From contig JARLJL010000009.1 of assembly GCA_031291235.1 (NCBI GenBank), positions 1 to 64,000 on the forward strand: a DNA stretch of 64,000 nucleotides. The letters run 5' to 3'. Positions 7,020 through 14,611 of this stretch are shown here, one piece after another. The notes below the pieces were generated by a model that was not told where the DNA came from, made no database searches, and saw only the letters and a program-made list of their open reading frames with translations. Position 1 is the stretch's first letter. Each line of letters begins with the position of its first letter. The stretch is from Sulfuriferula sp. (lineage in GTDB: Bacteria > Pseudomonadota > Gammaproteobacteria > Burkholderiales > Sulfuriferulaceae). A program made the translations under genes and the position numbers.

Positions 7020-8352
7020 TTTTTACATCGGACTGGCATTCCTCTCTGCACCGCTGTTACTGGCGAATGCAGCTTCGGCAGCACAACTGCAGGCCGGCCC
7101 CATGGTCGGCAGCGTCAGCATGCGCAGCGCCATCGTCTGGGTACAGGCCAACGAAGCCACCCAGGCCTGGCTGGAATACCGCACGCCCGATGGCAAATTG
7201 CACCAGACTGAAAAAATGCCGCTCACCGCCGCGCACCACTTTACCGGACATCTCGCCGTCACCGGGCTGGAACCCGGTCAGCGCTACGAATACCGTATGA
7301 TGTTCGACAACAAGGCGGTAGCCGACAAGCTCAGCTTCAACACCCAGCCGCTCTGGCAATGGCGCACCGATCCGCCTGCCTTTACGGCGTTGACCGGCTC
7401 CTGCCTATACATCAACGAGGCCATCTACGACCGCCCCGGCACACCTTACGGCGGCCATTATGAAATCCTCAAAAACATGGCAGCGGTCAAGCCGGATCTG
7501 ACCGTATGGCTGGGCGACAATCTGTATTTCCGTGAAGTGGATTACGGCAGTCCGTTGGACATGCCGCTGCGTTACCAGCGCGACCGCGCACTGCCGGAAT
7601 TGCAAAAACTATTGCAGACAGGCCAGCATTACGCGATCTGGGACGACCACGATTACGGCACCAACGACAGCGACAAGAGCTTCATTTTCAAGAAGGAAAG
7701 CCTGGAGCTGTTCAAGGACTACTGGGCCAACCCAAGCTACGGCCTGCCCGGCACGCCCGGCGTATTCACCAAGGTGAGCTATAACGACGTCGATTTCTTC
7801 CTGCTCGACGACCGCTACTACCGCGACAACCAGAACATGCCCGATACCGCCGACAAAGCCATGTTCGGCAAAGTGCAAATGGACTGGCTGAAAAACGCGC
7901 TGTTGTCCTCGACCGCGACCTTCAAGATCATTGCCGCAGGCGGGCAGATGATCAATGACGAAAACAAATACGAAGGCTGGCAATCCTATACCGCAGAGCG
8001 CAAGGATTTCCTCGACTGGCTGTCGGCGACGCACGTCAACGGCGTAATGTTCCTGTCCGGCGACCGTCATCAATCCGAGCTGATGCGCATGCCCCGCACC
8101 GGCGACTATCCGCTGTACGAACTCACCTGCTCGCCGTTTACCTCAGGCACGCATAACGTCGACAGCGAACGCAGCAATCCGGAACTGGTAGACGACACCC
8201 TGGTAGGCGAACGCAACTACTGCACGCTGAACTTCTCCGGCCCGCTGAAAGCGCGCGTCATGGATGTCAAAAGCTTCGACGTGAACGGCAAGCAGCTGTG
8301 GGCAAAACGCCTGGAACTGCAAGAACTCACGACCGCAAAATCGGCGCATTGA
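7012..8352 (+). CDS. PhoD-like alkaline phosphatase/phosphodiesterase, exported
   Basis: A 446-residue protein with a Sec-type signal peptide (MRNFYIGLAFLSAPLLLANAASA). It lacks the twin-arginine motif of classical Bacillus PhoD. A fibronectin-like N-terminal domain (about residues 25-110) precedes the metallophosphatase domain. The metal-ligand motifs are LTGSC, VWLGDNLYF, YAIWDDHDYGTND and VMFLSGDRHQSEL, all in the PhoD order. The enzyme should hydrolyse phosphomono- or diesters in the periplasm or at the surface, using Ca/Fe in known relatives. Its start lies inside the exbB 3' end. Co-transcription with the TonB motor implies that its product or substrate is imported by the adjacent receptor. 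Confidence 0.85.
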   Translation: MRNFYIGLAFLSAPLLLANAASAAQLQAGPMVGSVSMRSAIVWVQANEATQAWLEYRTPDGKLHQTEKMPLTAAHHFTGHLAVTGLEPGQRYEYRMMFDNKAVADKLSFNTQPLWQWRTDPPAFTALTGSCLYINEAIYDRPGTPYGGHYEILKNMAAVKPDLTVWLGDNLYFREVDYGSPLDMPLRYQRDRALPELQKLLQTGQHYAIWDDHDYGTNDSDKSFIFKKESLELFKDYWANPSYGLPGTPGVFTKVSYNDVDFFLLDDRYYRDNQNMPDTADKAMFGKVQMDWLKNALLSSTATFKIIAAGGQMINDENKYEGWQSYTAERKDFLDWLSATHVNGVMFLSGDRHQSELMRMPRTGDYPLYELTCSPFTSGTHNVDSERSNPELVDDTLVGERNYCTLNFSGPLKARVMDVKSFDVNGKQLWAKRLELQELTTAKSAH

Positions 8353-8354
8353 CG

Positions 8355-8388
8355 ATATTGCCGCAGCATTTACCGGCTGCGGCAATAT
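8355..8388 (+). terminator. Hairpin terminator after the phoD-like gene
   Basis: A 13-bp stem (8355-8367 ATATTGCCGCAGC, 8376-8388 GCTGCGGCAATAT) with an eight-base loop begins just behind the stop codon and is followed by ATTTACTG. It probably ends the exbD-to-phoD transcript or attenuates readthrough into the next gene. Confidence 0.6.
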
Positions 8389-8417
8389 ATTTACTGTTCG
8401 CCAAATCCTGAAAAGTC

Positions 8418-9203
8418 ATGACCCATAACGAAAGATCGACTGCGACAGACCGTTTGTACTTTGAATATGAGTCAACTGCACCCATAGGCCACTTCAGGCC
8501 GCCATCCAACATTTACCTTAGCCGACTCAGAACAGATTACGCATTAGACAGTATTCAACCGGACAAAAATGGTAATTTCGAACATGTGCTGGCCATACTC
8601 GACTGGGTAAGTCGGTGCTGGGATCATGATGGCGTCAACACTCCGAGTCAAAACGACCCGATTTCAATTTTGCAGGAAGCGGCTACAGGCAAACAGTTCC
8701 GCTGTGTCGAATACGCCATCGTACTGGCTGGTGTCCTTGCGGCATTGGGATACCCATCCCGCGTACTCGGCCTCATGACAGCCGATGTAGCAACCCGCGA
8801 ATCAGGAGCAGGTCATGTCGTGACGGAGGTCTACCTTGAACAGCATCAGAAATGGGCCATGCTCGACAGCCAGTGGAACGTAGCGCCTTTGGTGGCAGAT
8901 AAGCCGGCCAATGCCGTTGAACTCGCCAAAGCACTCGCGGAATCGCCGGATCAAGCTGGCCTTACTTCGATTTCAACCACAGATCAGTCACATTATTTCA
9001 ACTGGATCAAACCGTACCTGTATTACTTTACGGCACGACTAGGCAATATTTATGGCAACGCTCAGAATTCGCCAATAATACGTCTGGCGCCGCTAAATGC
9101 AGTTGAGCCGCAAGTATTTCAACGTAGCCACCCAATGCAAGCAGCCCTGTTCACGCATAACGCAACAATGTTCTACCCGCGCCCCGTTGCCTGCGATGAC
9201 TGA
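8418..9203 (+). CDS. Transglutaminase-like cysteine protease-fold protein
   Basis: A 261-residue protein with the transglutaminase-like triad in order: C96 in KQFRCVEYAIVLAGVLAALG, H133 in GAGHVVTEVYL and D150 in KWAMLDSQWN. No signal peptide is apparent (MTHNERSTATDRLYFEYES), so it is probably cytoplasmic, unless it is exported by another route. Bacterial members act as cysteine proteases or amidases, or have unknown roles. It starts 65 bases after the phoD-like gene, behind a hairpin, and lies between two phosphatase genes on the same strand. That association is unusual, and its substrate is unknown. Confidence 0.7.
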   Translation: MTHNERSTATDRLYFEYESTAPIGHFRPPSNIYLSRLRTDYALDSIQPDKNGNFEHVLAILDWVSRCWDHDGVNTPSQNDPISILQEAATGKQFRCVEYAIVLAGVLAALGYPSRVLGLMTADVATRESGAGHVVTEVYLEQHQKWAMLDSQWNVAPLVADKPANAVELAKALAESPDQAGLTSISTTDQSHYFNWIKPYLYYFTARLGNIYGNAQNSPIIRLAPLNAVEPQVFQRSHPMQAALFTHNATMFYPRPVACDD

Positions 9204-9365
9204 TCCTGTAACATACCATTCCGATTGCTCCGGAAATACATGCTCCTCAATCGACGATGCCACCCTGAACAATTCATCAGCAAAACGTCAGCAAGCTGCC
9301 GCAATATCTTCACCGGATTTGTGTACGCTGATATTTTTATTCCACCGCATACTGAATCGCCCATT

Positions 9366-11363
9366 ATGAAAATACCCGCACTGAAACGCATCTGTTTAGC
9401 CTTATCCGCAGCCAGCCTGCTGATGACGGTTTTTCCGGCTCAAGCCGCACCGATCAAAACGACTGCCAGCTCGCACAATGTCATCATTTTCGTCTGGGAC
9501 GGTCTGCGGCCGGACTCGGTGACCGAGGTCGATACGCCGAACCTGCTGCGCATGCGTAACGCGGGCGTGAATTTCACCGCCAATCATGCAACCTATCCGA
9601 CCTTTACCATGATGAATGCGGCCAGCTTTGCAACCGGCAGTTTCCCGGAGCACACCGGTTTTTACGGCAACACAGTGTGGCGCTCGGGTGCTACGGGCAA
9701 GGATGCGCACGGCAAGGCTGTCGATTTCCAGCAACCGGTATTTACCGAAGACTACGGCATCCTGGATGACATCAACGCCTATTACAACAACCAGCTGCTG
9801 ATGGTGGGCACGCTGTTCCAGGCGGCGCAGGCAAGCGGCATCACCACTGCCGCCATCGGCAAGTCCGGCCCGGCTTATCTGCAGGACTTCAAACGCGGCG
9901 GCCTGTTGCTCGACGAGCGCACGGTCATGCCGCTGAGCCTGGTTGAGGAATTGCAGGCAGCCGGCGTTGCCCTGCCAAAAACGGCCACGTTGACCGACAC
10001 CAACGCCACGCTGACGCTAACCGCCAACAATGGCGACCCGACTGCAGCGACGCCTGTCGCAAAGCTGGATGACAAGGTCACGACCGACCCGACCAATGCC
10101 AGCGGCTCGCCGTACAAGAATGCCAACGCTTACATGATGCATTCTTATCTCGAGCATGTTCTGCCCATGCATCAGCCGAAACTGAGCCTGATCTGGCTGC
10201 GCAACCCGGATTCCACCGAGCATAATTACGGCCCCGGCACTGCTGATTACCACGACGCACTGCGCGCGCAGGATCAGCTGCTGGGCGATCTGCAGGCCAG
10301 ACTAAAAGCGCTGCGTATGGCTGATGACACCGATATCGTCGTCGTCTCCGATCACGGTCACAGCACCGTTGCCGGCGATGCCGATTGGTTCCCGCTACGC
10401 GTGGTTGCCGACGGCAAACCGGGTCAAACCAGCGAGCTGGCTTATTCGGTGTCGGGCGATGTGCGCACTGCCGATTTGCTGACACGCGCTGGGTTTACCG
10501 CCTTCGACGGCAAGGGTTGCCTGTTTGACCCGGTGATGTCCGGCATCCGCGCCGACAATACGCCGGTTTATGCCACACAAACGGATAGCGACGGCAGCAT
10601 ATGCGGCAAGACCGGACAGAAATACACCACAGCCAACTTCAAGGTGCCTGCCGAATTGCCGCAGGACAAGCACCCCATCGTGATCGCTGCTAACGGCGGC
10701 AGCGATTATCTGTACCTGCCCGACCACGATGCGGCTACCGTCGCAAAAGTCGTACGCTTTGTGCAGTCGCGCCCGGAATACGGCGCCGTATTCGTCGATA
10801 GCCGCTACGGCAAGCTGCCGGGTACATTGCCGCTGCAATCGATTCATCTGGAAAATGCTGCCGGCCGCAATCCCGACCTGATCGTGAGCTTTAATTTCAA
10901 CGAAAAAGCCGTAGTGCAAGGCATGCCCGGTACGGAATACGAAAGCGCCGGCAATAATCGCGGCATGCACGGCAGTTTCAGCCCGATAGACGTGCATAAC
11001 ACGTTCATCGCTTACGGCCCGGATTTCCGTCGCAGCTATCGCGATATATACCCTAGCGGTAACGTCGATCTGGCGCCGACGATTGCACACATCATGGGGC
11101 TGAAACTGGCCGGCGAAGGACACGACGGACGCGTACTGCTGGAAGCCTTACGTACCGTGAAGCATTTCAAACCCAAGGTCACCCAGCACGTCATGACATC
11201 TACCACAGTTAATGATTTGACTATCGTTTATCCAACCGATCCTGATGGCAAGGACATCAACAATACGCAACACCATTATCGTATCGAGCTGAATACGCAT
11301 ACGCTGTTCGAGAACGGCAAGCCTTATACCTATTTCGATAGCGCCAAGGCCATCCGTAATTGA
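9366..11363 (+). CDS. Type I phosphodiesterase/nucleotide pyrophosphatase-like alkaline phosphatase, exported
   Basis: A 665-residue enzyme of the alkaline phosphatase superfamily, NPP branch. The frame opens at 9225, but the signal peptide (MKIPALKRICLALSAASLLM, cut after PAQA) begins at the ATG at 9366. Motifs in order are VIIFVWDGLRPDSV (first metal aspartate), HATYPTFTMMNAASFATGSF (threonine nucleophile in YPTFT), LRNPDSTEHNYGPG, DIVVVSDHGHSTV (metal Asp-His) and a C-terminal MHGSFSP histidine. It should cleave nucleotides or phosphodiesters in the periplasm. A 162-base gap separates it from the transglutaminase-like gene. Its stop overlaps the TTG start of the following gene. Confidence 0.85.
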   Translation: MKIPALKRICLALSAASLLMTVFPAQAAPIKTTASSHNVIIFVWDGLRPDSVTEVDTPNLLRMRNAGVNFTANHATYPTFTMMNAASFATGSFPEHTGFYGNTVWRSGATGKDAHGKAVDFQQPVFTEDYGILDDINAYYNNQLLMVGTLFQAAQASGITTAAIGKSGPAYLQDFKRGGLLLDERTVMPLSLVEELQAAGVALPKTATLTDTNATLTLTANNGDPTAATPVAKLDDKVTTDPTNASGSPYKNANAYMMHSYLEHVLPMHQPKLSLIWLRNPDSTEHNYGPGTADYHDALRAQDQLLGDLQARLKALRMADDTDIVVVSDHGHSTVAGDADWFPLRVVADGKPGQTSELAYSVSGDVRTADLLTRAGFTAFDGKGCLFDPVMSGIRADNTPVYATQTDSDGSICGKTGQKYTTANFKVPAELPQDKHPIVIAANGGSDYLYLPDHDAATVAKVVRFVQSRPEYGAVFVDSRYGKLPGTLPLQSIHLENAAGRNPDLIVSFNFNEKAVVQGMPGTEYESAGNNRGMHGSFSPIDVHNTFIAYGPDFRRSYRDIYPSGNVDLAPTIAHIMGLKLAGEGHDGRVLLEALRTVKHFKPKVTQHVMTSTTVNDLTIVYPTDPDGKDINNTQHHYRIELNTHTLFENGKPYTYFDSAKAIRN

Positions 11364-11995
11364 ATCTGGTGAAAGTACTGCCGGGGTTGCTGTTGGCAGC
11401 CCCGGTATTTGCCGATACGCTGGACTGGCAACAGGCATTCCCCGTCGATCAGGCGACGCATGACGTGTACGCTGAAGCGCATTATCTGGATGCGCAAGGC
11501 TTGCCGCACGTGCTGCAACTATGGCGCGAAGGCGAACGGCAACTGACCCGGTTGACCGACCATAGCGTGATGATTAGCGTAACCCGCAACAGCGGCGAAG
11601 AAGACAACTATCAGGTATACGATCTCAAGCGTAAAACCGTTATAGCTGCGGACCGCAGCCAACTCTTTCGCATCGGTATCTTTAGCGACTGGATGGGCAT
11701 GGCGCACATGTTGTCCAAGCCGCAACGCACAACTTACGCCATTACCGCCATGCAACCGGCTACGCAAACCACTGCATGGGGAATGTGCCATTGGTATAAG
11801 CTAGCGCTCCCCGCTCAGGACGACAGGGAAATATGCTGGTCGGCTTCATGGGCCTTACCTTTGCTGATCAGACAGCATCAACAAACGGTATTTGACGTAT
11901 CGGCATTGAGCAACGTTGCACCGGACAACTTTACCGGGATCGCTCGGCAAGCTTACACGCGCATTGACGTCAATGACGATATCGACTCTGATTGA
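11360..11995 (+). CDS. Unknown exported protein
   Basis: A 211-residue protein I do not recognise. It starts at a TTG that overlaps the stop of the phosphatase gene (TTGA), so it is probably translated by coupling. The N terminus (MNLVKVLPGLLLAAPVFADT) is a short signal peptide. The mature part is mixed alpha/beta with a C-W-rich stretch (GMCHWYKLALP, REICWSASWALPLL) holding two cysteines about 20 residues apart that could form a disulfide. The position suggests an accessory of the phosphatase; this is inference from coupling alone. Confidence 0.65.
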   Translation: MNLVKVLPGLLLAAPVFADTLDWQQAFPVDQATHDVYAEAHYLDAQGLPHVLQLWREGERQLTRLTDHSVMISVTRNSGEEDNYQVYDLKRKTVIAADRSQLFRIGIFSDWMGMAHMLSKPQRTTYAITAMQPATQTTAWGMCHWYKLALPAQDDREICWSASWALPLLIRQHQQTVFDVSALSNVAPDNFTGIARQAYTRIDVNDDIDSD

Positions 11996-12021
11996 AGCCT
12001 GGCCCCGACCTGCGAATCAAA

Positions 12022-12804
12022 TCAACAGCTCAGACCGGCATTGATATTCGCGATGCAATTCACTTCGGTATCCCAGTAACCGGGCAGCGTATCCCACGGA
12101 TTGCGCCCGCTATCACTGGTCAGATACACCAGTCCCGCATTGCGGCTGACCGCCAGATTCAGATAGCTGCCGAGCTGACTGCTGCTGCTCATGGCGTACA
12201 CCAGATTCGCAAAATACTGACGGTTGTAGTTATATATCCAGGTACTGGGGACGTATTTGCTGTAATTCTTAGCAGTGCTTTCGAACACCACCAGCGCGTC
12301 AGCCGTGGGTAGCGTGAGATAAGCTTCCTGCGTATTGGTGCCGGGGTTGCCGATTACCCGGTAGTTGTAATTAATCGCCTTGATCTGCTGGTAGAGCGAC
12401 TGATAATACGAATAATGGCTGCTGTTCGCATCGCTGCTCATTTCATCCACAAATATGCCGTCAATCGCATACCAGGCAATATACAAATTGATATCGTTCA
12501 TGACATCTGCAATCGGACGGGTGCCGTAGGCGGTCGACACATAGCCCAGCACATGACCGCCGGCAACGCGTACATTCTGCACTGCCGTTACATAGCTTGC
12601 ATCCTGCACGCTGCCCGGCCCGGATGCAGGATTCATGATCACCGACAACGGGATTTTGCCAGCGTTGGCCGCCAGCGTATTCCAAGCAGAAGGATTGACG
12701 ACGGGATCGAAATAGGCGGGAACCAGCGCCTCCAGCAACGGCTGGGCGCTGGCAATGTGAAAAACCAGCAGCCCGGCCGTTAACAAACCTGCTCGCAGCC
12801 GCAT
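12022..12804 (-). CDS. Spherulin-4-like secreted protein
   Basis: A 260-residue protein with a signal peptide (MRLRAGLLTAGLLVFHIASA). The mature domain fits the spherulation-specific family 4, a TIM-barrel family distantly related to glycoside hydrolases. Recognisable parts are EALVPAYFDP, IPLSVIMNPASGPG, HVLGYVSTAYGTRPIADV, WYAIDGIFVDEMSSDA (a candidate acidic catalytic cluster) and YRVIGNPGTNTQEAYL. Fungal and slime-mould relatives appear in sporulation or encystment; bacterial members may act on extracellular polysaccharide. The gene start overlaps the stop of a small upstream gene (ATGA-type overlap at 12804). The pair has its own promoter. Confidence 0.75.
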   Translation of the reverse strand: MRLRAGLLTAGLLVFHIASAQPLLEALVPAYFDPVVNPSAWNTLAANAGKIPLSVIMNPASGPGSVQDASYVTAVQNVRVAGGHVLGYVSTAYGTRPIADVMNDINLYIAWYAIDGIFVDEMSSDANSSHYSYYQSLYQQIKAINYNYRVIGNPGTNTQEAYLTLPTADALVVFESTAKNYSKYVPSTWIYNYNRQYFANLVYAMSSSSQLGSYLNLAVSRNAGLVYLTSDSGRNPWDTLPGYWDTEVNCIANINAGLSC

Positions 12805-13019
12805 CAGGATTTATCGCCGATGCGCGATGCGTAGACGCCTGCCGCAGACGCGACAGCTTCCGCATGCTGCATGCCGTTCATTTGTCTGCGTTTAAGGGAA
12901 CCGGTCCTGTTCCCCGATCTTGTGTTATTGCGACCGCTGGCGCCGGGGGCGGCCGCTTCATCGCTAGCCGTACTGAAATGCACTGTCTTGACCCCTATAA
13001 TGATGAAAAGCCTGCTCAT
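12804..13019 (-). CDS. Small unknown protein, coupled to the spherulin-4-like gene
   Basis: A 71-residue frame I do not recognise. Support for its being a real gene is a strong GGAGGA site ahead of the ATG, a sigma-70 promoter at 13081-13109, and a stop codon overlapping the start of the next gene. The protein is rich in small and basic residues (GASGRNNTRSGNRTGSLKRR), with a short hydrophobic N terminus (MSRLFIIIGV) and no clear membrane segment. It may be a leader whose translation feeds the downstream gene rather than a functional protein. Confidence 0.45.
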   Translation of the reverse strand: MSRLFIIIGVKTVHFSTASDEAAAPGASGRNNTRSGNRTGSLKRRQMNGMQHAEAVASAAGVYASRIGDKS

Positions 13020-13077
13020 TATTCATCCTCCATAATTTGTGCGAACCGCGCTTTACGCAACGGCCTATTGGAATGGA

Positions 13078-13109
13078 GTAAGAATAATTCTTACAAAAAT
13101 GGTTGTCAA
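13078..13109 (-). promoter_or_regulatory. Promoter with a perfect palindrome over the -10
   Basis: On the minus strand TTGACA (13104-13109), a 17-base spacer and TATTCT (13081-13086) form a good sigma-70 promoter. A 17-base perfect palindrome (13078-13094, arms GTAAGAAT and ATTCTTAC) covers the -10 element. It is a likely repressor site for the small gene and the spherulin-4-like gene. It does not match the Fur consensus closely; the binding protein is unknown. Confidence 0.55.
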
Positions 13110-13168
13110 TTACTTTAATTTCATACAGATTTAATCCTACACAATACCATGCAACAAAATGCGCACGC

Positions 13169-13210
13169 AGTACTGACAGCATTGCCCATTTCGGCAATGC
13201 TGTCAGTACT
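13169..13210 (-). terminator. 18-bp perfect hairpin after the methyltransferase gene
   Basis: Arms 13169-13186 (AGTACTGACAGCATTGCC) and 13193-13210 pair perfectly over 18 bp with a six-base loop. On the minus strand the hairpin is followed by GCGTGCGCATTTTG. It lies 54 bases after the stop of the methyltransferase gene and is its likely terminator. The stem is longer than most intrinsic terminators. Confidence 0.6.
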
Positions 13211-13263
13211 CGCTAAAGGTGAATTTGGAAAAATCGGTATGGCAGCAGAAAAGCACGACTTGT

Positions 13264-13863
13264 TTAGCCAGGCTTGCGCGCCACCAGGTCTATCAGCGCG
13301 GACATGCCGCTGTGGTGTTCGCCTTCGCTGATGTGCTCGTCATGCTCGCGCAAATGCAGAATTTCCCATCCCGCCAGCAACTCCTGCAGCATGGGCTCGG
13401 TGTACATGTTTTCTGCCGCCGATGGGCCGCCGGTTTTGAACTCGAGCTGGCGCGGCGTATAACCCTGTACGAGCAACAAGCCGCCCGGCCTGAGTGCCGC
13501 TTTCATGCCATTAAACAGGATATCGCGCCCTGCCGGCCCGACAAACTGAATAAAGATGGCAACCACGGCATCGAACCGGGCTTCACCCCAGTGCCACTGC
13601 AGCAAATCGGCGCATTCGAAATCCAGCGTGACGTTGCGTTCCTGCGCAAGTTTTTGCGCCTTCGCCAATGCGACGCTGGAGCCCTCCACCGACAAGACCG
13701 ACAGGCCTTGCTGCGCCAGCCAGACGCCGTTGCGGCCTTCGCCGTCGGCAACGGCGAGCACGCGTTGGCCCGCAGTCAGCCTGTACGCCTGCTGCTGCAG
13801 GAACACATTCGGTTCAGTGCCGAAAATAAACTCCGGCACGTTATAACGCTGATCCCACATCAT
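13264..13863 (-). CDS. Class I SAM-dependent methyltransferase (TehB-like)
   Basis: A 199-residue Rossmann-fold methyltransferase. It opens with WDQRYNVPEFIFGTEPNVFL, a beginning typical of TehB/thiopurine-like small methyltransferases. It continues with motif I in RVLAVADGEGRNGVWLAQQG, the acidic end of strand 2 in SVLSVEGSS, motif II/III in FECADLLQWHW and FDAVVAIF, and GYTPRQLEFKTGGP near the C terminus. The substrate is not predictable; relatives detoxify tellurite or methylate small thiols. It lies eight bases downstream of dsbC on the same strand, so the two may be co-transcribed. Confidence 0.8.
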   Translation of the reverse strand: MMWDQRYNVPEFIFGTEPNVFLQQQAYRLTAGQRVLAVADGEGRNGVWLAQQGLSVLSVEGSSVALAKAQKLAQERNVTLDFECADLLQWHWGEARFDAVVAIFIQFVGPAGRDILFNGMKAALRPGGLLLVQGYTPRQLEFKTGGPSAAENMYTEPMLQELLAGWEILHLREHDEHISEGEHHSGMSALIDLVARKPG

Positions 13864-13870
13864 GACGTCA

Positions 13871-14584
13871 TCATTTTACGCTATTAAGCATTTTCTCCAG
13901 CTTGTCTGCCGGCACCATACCGGGAACGCGCTGACCGTTGGCAAACACCAGCGTCGGCGTACCGGAAATATGCAGCTTATTACCGTAAGCTACGTTCTCG
14001 TCTACAGGATTCTTGCAGCTGCCGTCGTTTTTCGGCAACACGCCTTTCAGCAATGCATCCTGCCAGGCAGCGTTACGATCAGGTGCGCACCAGATAGCCT
14101 TGGCAGCGGCAGTAGCCTGGGGATGCAAACCGGCGATAGGATAAGGGAAAATATAAATGGTGATGTTATCGACCTTGGTCAGTTCCTGCTCGAACTTCTT
14201 GCAGAACGGACATTCCGGATCGGAGAAAACCGCCAGTTTACGGCTGCCGTCGCCCTTGACGAATTTGATAGCGTTATTGAAAGGCAGGCTGTCGAACTTC
14301 ACTTCGTTCAGTTTGGCCATGCGCTCGTTGGTAATGTTCTTTTTAGCCTTGGTATCCACCACACTGCCAAGGAACACATAGGCAGCTGTGTCGTCCGTAT
14401 AAATAATCTGCCCGTCTATCACTACCTCATACAAACCCGCATACGGCGTTTTTGTCACGCTGCTGATATTCGCAGCGGGAAATTGCGCTGTCAGATTTTT
14501 TTTGATCGCTGCTTGATCGGCATTGGCGCTACCAGCCACCAGAGCGCTTGCCAACAACAAAGACAGCACACTACGTTTAAACAT
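13871..14584 (-). CDS. dsbC: Thiol:disulfide isomerase DsbC
   Basis: A 237-residue periplasmic protein with a signal peptide (MFKRSVLSLLLASALVAGSA). An N-terminal dimerisation domain (about residues 22-80, including YEVVIDGQIIYTDDTAAYVF) precedes a thioredoxin-fold domain with the active site C125-P-F-C128 in VFSDPECPFCKKFEQEL. The cis-proline loop is ISGTPTLVF. DsbC shuffles wrong disulfides and is reduced by DsbD, which is not in this window. Length and architecture match the family. Confidence 0.92.
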   Translation of the reverse strand: MFKRSVLSLLLASALVAGSANADQAAIKKNLTAQFPAANISSVTKTPYAGLYEVVIDGQIIYTDDTAAYVFLGSVVDTKAKKNITNERMAKLNEVKFDSLPFNNAIKFVKGDGSRKLAVFSDPECPFCKKFEQELTKVDNITIYIFPYPIAGLHPQATAAAKAIWCAPDRNAAWQDALLKGVLPKNDGSCKNPVDENVAYGNKLHISGTPTLVFANGQRVPGMVPADKLEKMLNSVK

Positions 14585-14611
14585 GTTTAATCCTTAAAAA
14601 ATGAAATGAAA

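Noticed and set aside
10395-11123. Minus-strand frame of 242 codons opposite the NPP-type phosphatase
   Set aside because: No domain and no ribosome-binding site; the opposite strand carries the phosphatase motifs.
13078-13094. The palindrome as a Fur box
   Set aside because: The arms do not match the GATAATGAT pattern well, and no iron genes follow.
13862-14590. Plus-strand frame of 242 codons opposite dsbC
   Set aside because: Almost exactly antiparallel to dsbC, which has a signal peptide and CPFC site; shadow.
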